This document shows, piece after piece, positions 1-13,966 of a stretch of DNA of 64,000 bases; the stretch's first letter is position 1, and each line of letters starts with the position of its first letter. The notes under the pieces were generated by a model. The model worked only from the letters and a program-made list of their open reading frames with translations, did no database searches and was not told where the DNA came from. The position numbers were made by a program, and so were the translations under genes. Source of the DNA: Marsupella aquatica (Eukaryota; Marchantiophyta); assembly GCA_973895155.1 (NCBI GenBank), contig OZ316891.1, positions 4,836,001-4,900,000 of the forward strand. The letters run 5' to 3'.

Positions 1-1784
1 ATAATCATTGTTGCCGGCCACTTCAATGTATATGATTTCGGTGGGCTAGGACTACTATTCCCACAGCTCCTGGTGCCAAGAGAAGATGATTGATCCCATG
101 ACCTGTCGGTCAATTCAAAACAATTTTCAGCTGTTCGAAAGCAAGCTGTCAGAAACAGAGAAACCAAAGCCCAATTGAAAAACACACGCAATTCTACAGA
201 GGGCGAGCTTCGATTGAGTCGTGATGAAATGAATGAGAAAACAATGTGTCTGGCGACTGGTGAATTGGAATGACAGCTTTGACATGTAATTCAGACGGAA
301 AACTACGAGAAACATCTACAGTACCTTTTGTTTTTTCCAGAGTTTTCTGTTCGGGATTTCTTTTGAGAGAGGTCGTTCTAGTAGTATATCACAATGCCCA
401 AGGGCAAAAAACGCCGAACTGGGAGACATGGTCCCAATGGCACTGCAACCCAATGAAGGGAAGGAAAAGAGGGGAGAGGGCCAATTTGCTTATACTGTGG
501 TTTCTATTCGAGTCATCAGCAGTATGCGATGCGAGAAGACACGTACAAGGAATTCACTTTCTTTCCTTGGTATTTGGCAAGGTTTGGTCGAGCAATGAGT
601 CATGACCAAGCCACTGCCTGAATCAAGAGCAAGCCACGTTGGGTGGGGCAGTGGCTTGCTCATGACTCAGCTCCTATGACGTGCCTTCGGTGGAAAGACA
701 GGAATTCCCACCCTCCATCACTGAATCAACTCCCACCCCCGCCCCCCAATTTGCTACTTTTCCTAGGCTAATGTTCTCAGACCGCCCCTATGCTGTGCAA
801 CCATTGGAATTGAGAAACGTCGGCTTCTTTTTTTTGGCGAGGCTAAGCAAGGGGTGGCTGGGTTGGCCGGTGGTCAAGGTAAGGTGGTCTCGTAGAATTG
901 GCCCCAATACGTGTTTCCTCCCATATTGAAAGTTCAGGAGAGGGAACTTCCTCACTTCCTCCATATGTCCTCCCTACCCTTATTACCACATTTACTTGAC
1001 CCCCTTCCTCTTTGGGTTACCCCTTCTTCTTCTACTTTTTGGTCATGCCCTTCGTGTCATCCAAGTTCAAATCTAGGGGCCTAAGACCTACAAGAAGCAT
1101 AGCAATTGATAGTTTAATTAACCATATGAAATACAATGATACATTCAAGTGTGCAGAAGAACTTAATCAACAGTGGGACCGCACCTAACTGGAAAGCCCC
1201 TATAGTGTAAAACATAAACAACGGTATATAAGCATACATAAATTAATTAACTATAACAGTCATTCACATGGAAACTCGTGTAAAAAAAAACAAGCCTATG
1301 ATATTTCTATTTAAGTGTGTTCCTATATGTGCATAACCTGATGCATTATAACTCCGCTATAAAAAAGACGTGTACAACAGTTCATGATACAAAATTGTTT
1401 GCCAATAAAATCTGATTATGCACAATGAGATATCACCTACAGTAACTCCCAAGTGACTAACTAAGCCAATTCTTCTTGTAAAGCATGAAGTACATGCACA
1501 ATTTCCAGCTGTTATTTGGGGCTTGTAATGGCAGATCCCACAATTCCTCAGTAGGATTCACATTGATGGATCAGACTCCTTGATTTTTCCAGTATTCCAG
1601 AGTTTCTTGGGCGCAAACTATATAATAACTGCACAATTGGAATTGCTTTTTACTTGCCAACAAAATTTGAAAAAGTGCAATAGTCAAGTAAGTGATCAAA
1701 ATTCCCCGCAACCTGCCAGTGTCCTATGTAGAAGTTCTATGTGCAGTGTCAGTCTATTAATGTTGCAGCTCTTAGATATATGCA
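1..1784. other. Gene-free AT-rich stretch
   Basis: I see no supported gene, RNA or clear repeat here. The open frames are short, many start at non-ATG codons, and none has a recognisable motif. The 950-1080 part is pyrimidine-rich without a clear unit. Confidence 0.5.
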
Positions 1785-1928
1785 TGATGGACCCCCAAAA
1801 ATGAAAATTGTTACTTGATGGGGCCCTAAGTGATCTAGACTGTTGATCTAGACAGACCTTAAATCAAGGTACACAAAACCTCTGGGGTACCATCAAGTAA
1901 AATTTGCCATCATTTTAGGGTCCATCAA
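1785..1928. repeat. MITE-like element with about 37-bp terminal inverted repeats
   Basis: The left end begins GATGGACCCCCAAAAATG and ends TTACTTGATGG near 1821. The right end (1890-1928) is its approximate reverse complement, starting CCATCAAGTAA and finishing GGGTCCATC. The body is about 70 bp with no coding potential. A related copy lies at 8489-8757. Terminal inverted repeats around a short non-coding core fit a MITE. No clear target-site duplication is visible. Confidence 0.55.
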
Positions 1929-4800
1929 GCAAACACCTCCCCATGAAGATTCACCTCGTGTGGTCGTCGAGGCTGCCATGTAAATATGTACATGCATTTC
2001 TTGTGCATGCAGCCTAACGCAAACTAAGTTTTTGGCACCTGCGTAGTTGGGGCCTGGTGATATGGTTACACTGGTTGTGTGGACTAGGTTTACTGCAGTA
2101 AATATCTGCCTTGTGCTCTGCAGTTAGCCCCGGGGCAGTTAGAGTGGAAGAGTGGACATATGAACAATTTATTTGGGAATATGAAAACCTCTCAGATGCT
2201 GAAACGTGTTTCCCTTCATTATTTCTGGATTGGTTTACTTCGGTAAGTTTCTGCGGTTCAGTTCGAGGGGGAAAAGGGGACCGTCGAACAATTTTCTCCA
2301 TGGGATTCGTACGCCTATCAATGGCTGACTCGTGTCATATTTTCTCACTGTGTGGACTAGGTTTACTGTCGTAAATCTGTGAAGATTGCCGGGAAAAATC
2401 ATCGGCGACTGATTTTGCTCATCCGGTTTTTCCTCGTTTCAAAGACGGACGCGTGTTGGATTTTGTCAATCCGCGACAAAATGATCCGATACGGTACTTT
2501 TTGTGGGACCCGCGTAGACGCTTTGAGTGGCCCACCATCAACACTGCGAAATCGTCCCACGTGTCGTCCATCCTTTAGTAGACTTTCGTCACTATTCGTA
2601 AAAACCAAAGAAAATCTAGCCCACATATTTAGCTCACTAGTACCGGTTTAGAAGCGTGTTGCTTCAAGAGTCTTCTTTCAATGCTTGTTTTCATTTTTAC
2701 TCCTTTTAACTATGAGTCTCAGTTTCAAGGAACCTTTGGCAACGGAGATAGACCTCATGCAAACATCCAAATTTTCTCGGAGAGAATATTTTGCACTAAA
2801 GCACACGTAAGTTGTAGACCAGAAAGTAACCACTGAAGGTGGTTGAATCTGTGGAGTGGGATTTCTCTGCAACTGGTCATATAACGTATTCAGATCCACT
2901 TTACCTCTTTAGATATGGCCCTAACGTTTTCTTCCCCACAAAGTTCAACCCTGGTTTGTTTTTCAAACCTACGACAACTCCAAACCTTCCCTCTTAGTTG
3001 CTCCTCATACCAAACGGCTCCCCACAACCCCATCAAACTAAGCTACTTCATGTGCTGAGGCTTCCTGCACTCTATTTTATTAAAAGCTGAATACTTTGCC
3101 ACTCTTTTTTGTTCTATTGTTATGCTGTCAGCTTTTCACTGCTGGTTAACAAAAGTAACTTTAGCTTGAAACAATCAAACAGTCCACATCTGGCTAGGTT
3201 CCAACATTAGATGGTCATTTGTGTCACCTACAAGTCTAGCCGCAGCCCCCCTTGCAACCCTTGACATTGGGTTGGGTCGCTTATTTGCTCCCAACCCAAC
3301 CTGCACTGCTACTTCCTGGTCCCCTGCCCCACTTGGTTGAGGGTGGGAGAGGATATTGAGGTTAAGTTGAGGATGGTGAAGACCATTAAATGATGAAATT
3401 GGCAGAATGTTGACCATTGGACCATTCCAAGCTAATCTGAGTTACTGTGATTAACTGGCCACAGAAGAAGGTGGCAACATAGTAATAAAAGTAAAAATAA
3501 TAATGGCAAAGTATATAATTGAACCAAAAAGACTGGAAATGTAGTAAATAGATTTCATGGTTCCCAAACTCTCCTTCATCTTTTACATGGTTATAGACCT
3601 TGCTAGAGGTGTAGCCTAAAGAGCTGCTAACAGGTATGTTCTATTCTCTTAGTTTGGAGTGTATGGAACATTGCAAACTAACCATGTAAGCATCTCATCC
3701 AGATACACCTGAGGCCTTGTATATGTTGAGAGCCCACTCTTTTTAAATAGCCTAGTTAGTTGAAGGAATTGAAACATGGAAGCTGAAATAACAAAGCATT
3801 CATTTATTTCCTTCACTTTAACGATTGCCCATTGATGGTATGCAATCCAGCCACAAGTACCCTACCCAGCGTCCTCACTTGTTTTCTTCCAACCTATCAT
3901 GTGCAAAGTAGAGATTGATTTCTTGGGTTTAGTGGAAGACTTTTAGAAAATTGTGTACTAAGAATGTTATTGTTTTTAAAGCCAACTTTGAGCATTATAA
4001 TAAAACATAAGAGAAATGTGAAGTTGTGAAACCTTAAACAGTGCAGATTCCATCCATGATGGCCAAGATCAGGATCGGAGGAGAAGAGAAATGTATCACT
4101 GGGTTTAAACAAAACTCAAAACAACCAGGAAAACAATGTTTCCAGACATGAGACACAAAACACCAATAAATGCTCTTCCACAAAGAGTGTCTATTGGCCC
4201 ACTAAAAACGTTTCTGCCTACAAAGTCTAGTAGCCCTGTCCCCTAGTCCAATGCCTCAATTTCAAAATTGTGATTCATGTTTGTAATGGTATGTTGGAAC
4301 AACATTTATACCTTGCCATTTGGATAGATTTGACATCAAGATGATGCATTTGCTACCCTCCTCCCCCAAAAGCAAGATCCTCACACATTCATCTGCTGGC
4401 AATAAAACATGCTTTCTGTTTACCAAAAAAGAAAAAAGTTGGCAGACATTCTGCTTTACCAACCTCTAGTTGATGCTTAACTAAAGAAATCGACACCTAC
4501 CATGGGTCTTAGTACGTGTATCTGTTGGGTTCATGTGTATCTCAGTCAACTTTCTGCATCTGCTTCTGCAACAAGCACCAGTGTCTGGGTCAAATGTTGT
4601 AATGGCCTTCAGTGGTTTACCTGTGGATGATGATAGAATGATCCTTGACCTACCATGCATGTCACTCCGGCAGTCCTGCCCTAAGCTTTACCATGTTGTG
4701 TCACACGTAATGAGGAACGCACGTATGCAATTTTGGGGGAAGACATTATGGATTGTATATATTCAAATTGTTTCAGTGTTTATAGTTTAACAATTCAAGG
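1929..4800. other. Gene-free stretch with one dispersed repeat
   Basis: No gene is recognisable. The segment 3868-3990 is a diverged direct copy of 20522-20660: both share a 'cctcact...tcttccaacc' start and a 'tgggtttag.gaaagactttta' core. Nothing else in the stretch is interpretable. Confidence 0.5.
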
Positions 4801-6285
4801 TGTGTGTGACACTGGTGGTTTTGGAAGACAATATCACAGACCACACTCAGCAGCAAGAACAATGTTTTTCCCAGTATCCAAAGCTGTTTGGGCACCAGGT
4901 GGGGGTGGGGGGAGCGGAGGATGGCCAACGCCGGTGGTTTTGGAAGACAACGTCCATATTGTCTTCAAAATACACTAGCAGGGTGAGCAATTTTTGTCTA
5001 CCTATCCCGTTAGGGCAGGGGAATAGCCGACATTTGTGGTTTTAAAAGACAATGTCCATATTGTCTTGAGATTACACTTACCCTCTTTTTCCAGTGAGAG
5101 TATTTTTTGCTCACCCATGCTGTTTGGGCGGGGATGAACTGTCAACACTGGTGGTTTTGGAAGACATTGTGAAAGTTGTCTTCAGATTACACTTAGCATA
5201 TCTGCCAATGAAAGTATTATTTGCAAGTAGGGTGCCGTTTTGGCCAGGTAAATGGCACATTGCACATGACAATTGCACTCAGGCTTCCAAATTTGCACAC
5301 CGTTTCAAAAACAATGGAGTACAGTGCCATTTAAGACTTCAATATCTACAATTCAATTATAATTATAATTGCAATTGCTACTCCCTGACATGATTGTGCT
5401 GCTATCGCTGCTGCTATCCTAACTTGTTGCCACATTGGTTTAAACTAAGTCAAGTGCTTATTGCTACAACAAACTTTATAACAACAAGAGCATCTAACAA
5501 GTCATCTAAATACTTCATACCGACTCCAGATTGACCCTATGATCATTTGCTCTGACAGGAGCTCAACAGCAGCCAATACAGATGAATCATTCACTTCTGA
5601 TTTTCATTGGATTGGACTCTAAGCAAAACATGGAGATTGGAAAAGCGATGAAACTCTATTGCCTGTCTTGATTCCAAAGGGAAGAAAATAACAAAATTTG
5701 TTCTAGTATATCATTTACTCAAAATTGCAATTAAGGTCCAAACAACAAACCCCAATGCCTAAAACAATTGAAATTAAAACCAAAACTGCCTTGATTCAAC
5801 CTTGCCATTGGTACCTCATCCCATACCCCCTGTCCCTGGCGTTGCTTTTCCCCACCACTTTTCCACACCACATGTTTGTCCGCTCTCCTCAAATATCAAG
5901 TCTCAAAAAGACCTAATGGAAGAAAACATCAAATACAGTTTAACAACAAAGAATGTATTCACATGGATGTCCCCACATTTGATTATCCTAGACTTTTCAT
6001 AGTTTGGAATGTGCCAAAATGAGCGGCTTGGACCAATTTACAAGGACAATTACCACCATGCAAGCCATGGAATTTGACCAGGCACAGTCATTGTGAAATT
6101 GAGCCCGATAGTCACTATCTACCTAGTTTGGCCCGTTTAACCCCAAATTTCATTTTAGAAGGACTTTTAGAAGAACATCCTGTAGGGCTCATTTAAGAGG
6201 GGTTGATTAGGCAGGAAATTTTTTGAGGGGGCTGATCAGGTAAAGTTCTTTAGGTAGGGGGTGTACTAAGCATATCTCTCATTTT
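4801..6285 (-). mobile_element. Internally deleted, inverted MULE-related remnant
   Basis: Read on the minus strand, this segment starts (6285-6150) with sequence similar to 51507-51665, the region just upstream of the MULE transposase. It ends (about 5250-4801) with sequence similar to the tandem array at 61420-62040 downstream of the MULE. The order and orientation of the two ends are as in the full element, but everything between is missing. Seen: both similarities, including TTCTTCTAAAAG and the phrase TTTGCTCACCCATGC. Inferred: a non-autonomous deletion derivative of the same family. Termini and target duplication were not found. Confidence 0.5.
4811..5260 (-). repeat. Diverged tandem repeat of about 110 bp carrying the GAAGAC palindrome
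   Basis: Three to four degenerate units share GGTGGTTTTGGAAGACA, then a TGTCTTC arm and 'agattacactta', then TTTGCTCACCCATGC-like text. The palindrome GAAGAC-N12-GTCTTC is at 4943-4966 and 5160-5183, with a one-mismatch-per-arm version at 5045-5068 and a half site at 4824. The array matches the reverse complement of 61420-62040. Confidence 0.6.
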
Positions 6286-8488
6286 ATATCCACCACTTTG
6301 CTCTCTTGGCGATTCTAATCTCCCATGAAATGGCTTGTTGGCATCGTTTGACTCGTTCACCAATATTTCCATGTGAATCGTTTTGCATGGCTCTTTGGAC
6401 AGGTGTTGGATATTGGTGGGTGCAAGTTGCACCCATGGAGAGATGAACACCTTTACTTCACAAATGTAAGATTTCCAACAAATGAGTGTACCTTAAAGCT
6501 TAGGAGCACTGTCTTTTACACTCACCAGATTTTTCACTCAAGAGTGAGTAAAGATAAGGTGGCTTCGTGTGAATAGAATGAGAACGAACAAATTTACTGG
6601 TGTCATGATAACTTCAAAAGTGTTCATCTTTCCAAATCCCCTTTTCATAGTTTGCTGAATCTCTCAATCTCTTGCTCATGTGGATTTTTGCCTAGAGATT
6701 TTAGTTGACCAAGCTTCCTAGCTAACTGACATCACATTCTCTCTCTTATAATTGTATGGGAAGATATTTTCCTTCCTTCTTCGAGAAGACAATTTATCAA
6801 TGCAATTTCTAGCTCACCCGACCCTAACTGCCCTAAGTCCACATCATGAATTCCACTCTGAGAACTAGGGTGTTTTTTGGGGGAAGGAGCTAGGAACACT
6901 TTTATGACAGACAAAAGAAAAGGGTGCCAAGGAGAGCTCATTGTGTTAGAGTGGCTACAACAAGTTGGGGCCACTTAAGAGTTTGTTCCACCAAAGTAAA
7001 CTGCAGGGCCACTTCTTGTTCTAAAGATAGGCTTGAGACCAGAAACATTTTCAAAGCCACTTACCCTTTAATTGAATGAAGGAGCCAAAATTTGGGTAAA
7101 TGTTTTGGACCACTCAGGGAGGTGATCCAGATTTCTACACAAAATCAACATTCCACATCAACATTTTCTTGGGACCACTGCTTGCCATGTAGGATTGGTA
7201 AATACCATGCCTGAATAGGCCCCCAAAAGCGAGGCCAACTGTAGCCGATTCCACTCATTATATAGTCCCGATTGAATCTAAAAGGGAATGAAAAGAAGCT
7301 CCCCAAAGGTTTAGTAAGGCCATCCTAAGTCCACTTCACAAGTATCAGTCTGACCAGTATGGTTATTTTGTTTAGGGTTTTTGTGGGGCTGGGGCTCTTC
7401 TAGGAAAGACTTGTAAACAAAGGACAAGGGTGCCAAGGAGAACACATTTTATTAGAAGAGAGAATGATATCACTCTGAGGCATAGGTTTTGAGTAAAAGC
7501 TGGTGCTGATTGATGAATTGGCCTAATGTTGTACAGCGTCTACAGGACCCAAGTCTCTCCTAAAAAAGCCAAAAGACCCATGAATCGAGGGAGTTGGAAA
7601 CCCTAAAGTACATAGAGCTGGGAGAGGGTCCTAGTAGGAAGAAGGAGCAGAAGAAAACACTTCCACATTGGTTCAAATTGTAGACCGATATACACCAGCT
7701 GATTATTGGCTTATGTTATGCATCTCACCAACTTCCAATTTTCTCAATGAACTACAGGATCACAGTTTGACAACTCATTTATGCATTAAGTCTGGTCTAG
7801 AATCTGGATCTTCAAATAGGATAATGTCCTGGTTAGAGGGCATTGTGGGATATAATGCCCTGAAAAATGAGGGCAGTAGCCCGAGTTTTGAGGCATTATT
7901 TCCATAATGCCCATAACTAGGACATTAATGTACGTAAAAACTTGAGTGACTTTTTGGTAACAAACAAGAAAAAGTGAATCCCTGAAATAGAAAATTCAGA
8001 TTAAAAGGTCATCCAAGAAGTGGTTGCTATGGAATTGGCCAAAAATATACCTTCTTGAGTTATATTAGATTCTATTCATAGATATTTTGGTTGTATCACC
8101 ATATAAGATTTGGTTATCATCTTGAGATCTTGACTAAATTTAATTGTTTTTTTTAGTATGGTAAAACTATATTTAATTTTTACTTTTACTATATTTAGGG
8201 TGCTTTGTATAATCCCCTCCTCAAAAAAAAGAGGTGCATTATGGAGAATTAATGCACTCAAATATACACAGAGAAAAGTCATGAAGGTCTTTAGGAAGAA
8301 TTAATGCATTCAAATATACAAAGAGAAAAGTCATGAAAGTCTTTAGGTATGTGTTTCACCTTTTCAAATGACTTTTGAGAATAAGCTTGACATGGATTAA
8401 AAAGTTGACTCCTGTTGACATGAACCAAGATCTCTCGCCATGACCCAAAAGGAGACTTCTGTCAAGCCACAAGGACTCAAGAGAGATA
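6286..8488. other. Gene-free stretch with one dispersed repeat
   Basis: No supported gene. The segment 7838-7925 (GGGCATTGTGGGATATAATG, then 'agttttgaggcattatt') recurs in diverged form at 17757-17850. At 8241-8340 a roughly 50-bp direct duplication contains 'ttaatgcactcaaatataca' and 'gagaaaagtcatgaa'. Confidence 0.45.
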
Positions 8489-8757
8489 TTTGATGGACCC
8501 CCACAATGCAAGGTGTTACTTGATGGATCCATGAATGATCTGGATAGATAGACTTCACATCATTGTACCTAAAAAGGATACTCTTTGACTTGTTGGGCCT
8601 CCTTGTTCTTCTTGGGGTCTTTTTCGCCCCCCCTTAATTGGGTTCTTTTGCCTTAGGTACCCATCTTTCCTGGTTTGGCGTTCGTGTATTTTTGGCATTG
8701 TGATATTGATATATAAGTAAGACATTACAATTTAAGGGTGCGTCAAGTATACCTCCC
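8489..8757. repeat. Second copy of the 1785-1928 MITE family, with longer interior
   Basis: The left end GATGGACCCCCACAATGCAA...TTACTTGATGG matches the left terminal repeat at 1785. The right end ('tttaagggtgcgtcaagtatacctccct') resembles the right end and flank of the 1785 copy. The interior is about 200 bp and unrelated, so this is either a different subfamily or a copy with an insertion. Confidence 0.45.
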
Positions 8758-10917
8758 TAAAGACTCTTTCGCAAAACATGGATACAGTCCAATACACGGA
8801 GGAAAGTACACGGAGGAACTAACCGTGTACAGACCACAGTCAATGTGAGGGTCGTAGATTCGAGTATTCACCCTGACGTTTCCGTCCTACTGCGTGTTAC
8901 GGTACGGAAATGGGCGTGTGTGAGTAATAAATAAAGTGCCGGTCCGGGCATCTACCGGCGCCGGCACGCCAATCAGGTGCTTTCCCGGAAATTCTGATCC
9001 ATCGAGTGTCATTCCAGGCGAGAAGGCCGGTATCTGTACGGGCACTTTCAGATGCCAGGTGTCAGCTGGCGCGGGGTAAACTAGAGGATAATTTACCTGG
9101 CATTACCGTATGTTACTTTACTTTTCGCTTGTCTTTCGGTGGCCTTACTTTTTACCGTTCACGTAATAATCGGTGCGCCAGGTTTAGGGGCACCTTGAAC
9201 TTTTCTAGCTTGAGCAGTGATGGGCAACTTTTTCGCTTGACCGGGGAAGATGTAAAATAGGCATTATGGGATTGTTTTGAGTTATTAACCAGACTTATGT
9301 TGTGTAACTTGTGATCTTTAACTTGCCATGTGGGTATGACCACTAGAGTAAATCCAGATCCAAGAGTAAATAACTAACACCACCAGAAGTTTCTGCCAGA
9401 AACAATTGGTGCATTAAAACTTTCAGGAGTTTCAAAATTTGATCTCTTTTGATTAACTAAGGTCAAATAGTTGGTTAGGATGGACACCTTAGATAAAAGG
9501 AGCAGTCTGTGGCTAGTGCCCTTCAGAAAGTTAATTAGAAAGTGTTTGTGCTCAGATCCATTAAATGAAACATTACTATACAAATGGATTTAATAGGCAA
9601 ACAAGAAGGACGAAGAGAGGTCTGTGTCACCCTATCTTCAATCCCTTCTTTGGACATGTGCGGTTTTCTAATGTAGAGCCGACGCCTTAATCTCGGTCAA
9701 TCCTCATGCCCTTTTTGTAACAACGGGTGTGTGTTGTACCACAGAGGGCTCAGGATGTTAATCTTAGCATAAATTTCTAGACAAATCCCTCTTCCTACCC
9801 TCTTCCCATGCAGTTTACTATGGAGCTTTACCTGGATTTTCAGTTTGTTGCTCAATAGGGGTATAAGTTCTTTTGCATTGTTGAGGACTCTAGGGCTTTT
9901 CGGCTCTTTGCTTTTTTCTTCTGGTTTTCCCCCCTTTATTGGGTCTCTTCCTGTGGGATCCTGTCTCCAAGTTTGACTAAGTTTGTTGGCAATATACACA
10001 AGTTCAAAAGGATCAACAAGAACTATTGCTGAATCCCAACCAAATATTTAGACTTTCTTTTGAGGAAGAGCTGCCCTACCTCAAGGTGTTACATTTGGTT
10101 TCTCACTCTGCGTATTTTCATTCTTCTGCAAGTGATGACAGATTTGTTGCTTGACATCTAACCTCAGAGGTTAATTACACTGCTGTCTTGCCTGGAACCG
10201 AAGCAAATCAGGTTTGCACACAAAAGATCATCAAACTGTTGAGGAGCTGAGACAAATTTTCAGGTCTTGTGTTGTGAAACTTGGATATAAAATTTACAAT
10301 GCCTAGTTGTAAGAGTATTTTAAGCCTTTTGTTTATATTGTTTGTAATGTAAAAATGACATCTACAGAAATAGTTTATGGCAGTACACTATAATCTAGAA
10401 AAGGGAACTTGATAGTCCTTGTGGTGCATTGTTTTTCTGCCAACCAATGTGATGTAGGCAATTTCAGCACATATTTCTGCACATACCTTCGTTGGGGTCA
10501 TATGAGAATGATGTTGTTCCATATAGCATACTCATCCTCGAACATGAAAAGTTATTTTGTCCTCTAGCAAAAAGTTTAAGTTTTTTAGTGAAATATAGGT
10601 GAAATAATTTTTTTGTGGCAAATATAAATAGGACATTGATTAGGAAGCGTGACATTGAAAAGTTGTGCAGATAAAGTACAAGAATAAAAGTACACATGTA
10701 AAGAAAAATAATAATGAACAGGAAACATTTAAGTCTATGATATTGGGTTTTGCACATACTATACACTAGTAAAGATACTTGTGTATTTATCTTAGGTAAT
10801 GACATTCAAATGAATTAAAATTATAACTTTAGGACACAAAACCATGAGTAGAACTTAAAGACATGAGGAGTGCGCTTTAACTAGATCATTTCTTTTTCAC
10901 TAAGGGCTAGAACTTCC
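8758..10917. other. Gene-free stretch with a GC-rich pocket
   Basis: 8780-9200 is distinctly richer in CpG than its surroundings ('ctaccggcgccggcacgcc'), resembling the GC pockets at 14.3-14.9 and 16.4-16.7 kb. No reading frame there starts with ATG and carries a motif. The remainder is AT-rich and featureless. Confidence 0.4.
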
Positions 10918-11293
10918 GTGAGCTTTGTTAAAGGGTGGATGATCAAAAGTATAGCAAAGATTGAAAAATTTAGAGGGGTGCCAGATTAAATTCAAAATCT
11001 AAAGTATACAAGGGATGCACCTTGGTAAGACACATTGAATTAAAATACACAAGAAAAGAAGTTTGAATAAGGCAAAATACTGGAAGATGGATTCACCATA
11101 TAGCAGTGAGCTTTGTTAAAGGGTGGATGATCAAAAGTATATCAAAGATTGAAAAATTTAGAGGGGTGCCAGATTAAATTCAAAATCTAAAGTATACAAG
11201 GGATGCACCTTGGTAAAACAGATTGAATTAAAATACACAAGAAAAGAAGTTTCAATAAGACAAAATACTGGAAGATGGATTCACCATATAGCA
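10918..11293. repeat. Tandem duplication, 188-bp period, two copies
   Basis: 10918-11105 is repeated almost identically at 11106-11293 (both start GTGAGCTTTGTTAAAGGGTG and end in 'caccatatagcagt'). Only a few substitutions separate them, so the duplication is recent compared with other repeats nearby. No coding content. Confidence 0.9.
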
Positions 11294-13966
11294 GTTTGAT
11301 GTTCAACGTTCATATTACTTTCTTGAATACCCATGCATACACATAGCTAGGAAGGGTGCCCTGTATCCAGACTCCCCTATACCTGTTCTTACTCACAAGC
11401 ATGGCCTAAATATGACAATTTTGTGCTAGCAAAAAAATTGTGGCATTTACCTTCACTATGTGGAGTAGGTCATGAATTGTAGACTTCAATTGGAAATTAT
11501 AGTGTAGATTCCTGTCTGGTAACCATCAGGTTCCATACTAAATAGGACTAGAGCAATCTCTTACTGATTGATTAGGCTGTTCATGTAAGCCGATATATTG
11601 CTTATGAGCTGGCATTGTTGGGTTCTGCCCGCAGGCCATGGTTATTTTTTTTGCAACAGGTGCAAATTCTTCATTGGGCTTCCTCCTGCTCTCTCTGCCT
11701 GCCCCAGGAAAAGAAGCCCTACCAAAAAAACCAATATATTGACCAAGGGTACTACTTGTTCTTGGGGGGGGGGGGGGGGGGGTCCAAGTAAGCCAAGGTT
11801 GCCACCTGGCCTACCATGATGGCCTACCATGGATTGCCACCCAAGTTTATTGACCCTTGTTGGTACCAATTATGGTTTGCCAAGCCATGCTCATAATATC
11901 TTTATGAGTGGCCTGGACAGAAGCATTTAGTCGGAATGAATTGAAGCTTCAGAAGAGATTCTAAATTCAAGATTGATATATTCCAGGAATAAAATATTGT
12001 GTTTTTCAAACCACATAAAGGTACCCTCCTAGGACATTCACTATTCTGTGTAGGGCCAAGGCTGTTGATTTTGGGGACTCTAGACATATTGTCCATCATG
12101 ACTCCTATACATTTTGCTACGAATCTTTACAAGGCCATGAAATTTGCTACTGTAGTTTGTCATACATACTCTACCACTCGTTTTAATTTAATTAATACTT
12201 TGTCATCTTTTTAGCTTGGGTTAGGATTACTTAACGGGTTCCTAGAAGCCTATGAAATTATGAGCTTATTGGGTTGTTTGTTACTGGAATGTATTTGAGC
12301 AACTCTATAGCTGATTGTCTGAATACAAATTTATTCATGGGTGATCCACGATCTAATATTAGTATCCAACAGTGAAAGTTTGAGGACGTTGTAAAAACAC
12401 GCTTATGATTGAGCTTGCATATCATCCTCTGTCACAATACTCAGTTTACTAAGGAATGTTCATTGTATGGGGTAAGGAAATAGAGTACATGGTCTGGGGT
12501 ACTAACAAAAATAGTGTGAAGAAGATTGATGCATGGAAAATAAAACTTGAATGAGCTTGGGGTGTGCTTTAATGGAAAAAGCATGCTAACAGCATGCAAC
12601 TGGTTTTGAGTAGTTCACCCTGTGATAATTTGCTCCCCATCCCAGAATACTTTGGCGTCCTAAACTAAACTGATTGGTAGAGCCCAAGAATATATGCCGT
12701 CTCCAATTAGTGTGAGCGATACTTTACAAGAACTAAGTGGTAGGAGGTTTTTCTTGTTATACATTTACTCTTAGGTCTAGGGTTACAACTGTAACCTTAA
12801 TTAGAGCTAAGTTTAGTTGAGGACTTGGTTAGGTTAGTCATGTTACACACTATATTCAAAATAATGTTTGTTTGGATAGATGAAACTCAGGCTCATTGTC
12901 ACGGAGCCAGTTGAGAGATAATGAGATACTGTATTGTAGAGACTTGGTATGGTTGACAGACCTAGAGTGCAATAAAGCTCTTGTGTGTTCCCATGCATGT
13001 AGCCTCATCTGAGGTGAATCACATATCTCTTTGTGTCGACTACCTTTATATTAGATGATCAATCATGGGTTTGGCGTTGTGAATTTTGTCTTTGCTCAAC
13101 ATTTTTATCTGTGTGAGCTTAAATCCGAGTCATTCAAATGGGGGAATAGGCCAGGCCACATTTCAATTCAATTGAACTTGGGGGTCAAAATTGCAGAAAC
13201 CATTACTTATCCAATTTGTTTCCTTAGTGGGTCCCTTGTTTGCCTTATGTGTGCATTTTTCTTCTCAAAAAGTTAGACTTCCTCTTGAGATGGTCTTAAA
13301 AGAACGGACCAAGGGGCCATTTTTATTCAAGGTCTTTGCATTTAGTACCTCCAGACCTGACACATTTGATCTCAGGCAATCTAACTTTAGTGTTGTTGGG
13401 GATAATTCATATCCCGAGACACCATGCACATGTGAACACCATACAAAGTAGTTGAAACAATGAGTACGTGATTCCCCTCATGACCGAGGCTATGTCCACG
13501 GGAAAGCAAGAGACCTTTACTCTCTCTTGCTGCACTCCAACAATGAACTGAAGATCCACTAGGGACTGACACCAACCCTGACTATATACACAATAACACT
13601 ACCGCTAACCTTAGCTAAATCCTAATGTGAATTAAACTAATTGCGGTTAGCTATAGAGTCACAAGACTAAGAGCAATACCTAACAAGTGTGTGCAACTGG
13701 CCCTCCGCTTGGCCCTCTACTTTGCCAGGGGCTTTGCATGGATGGAGAAAGATTGATACCCCACAATGGCGTAATTCCTGTCAGAAAAAAGGTTACCGGT
13801 GTCTAACCTTTTCTACTAGGTGCCACCACTTCCATAACCCTGTGCCCAGAAATTCTTGCCCGATAATCTTTTTTCAGGGCAGGTATTAAGTATGATAATG
13901 ACTGTTTGGGCTGGGTTCTAGTTTGAAACCTATTTCCACAAAGCTTAGGAAAACTTCCAGGTTATT
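11294..13966. other. Gene-free stretch with a 19-G homopolymer
   Basis: Positions 11764-11782 are an uninterrupted run of 19 G, whose exact length is unreliable in any assembly. 12675-12700 contains GGTAGAGCCCAAGAATAT, a motif related to the repeat at 14170-14300. No gene is supported. Confidence 0.45.

Noticed and set aside
11764-11782. 19-G tract as a G-quadruplex regulator
   Set aside because: A pure homopolymer in a gene-free region; length is unreliable and no gene is nearby.
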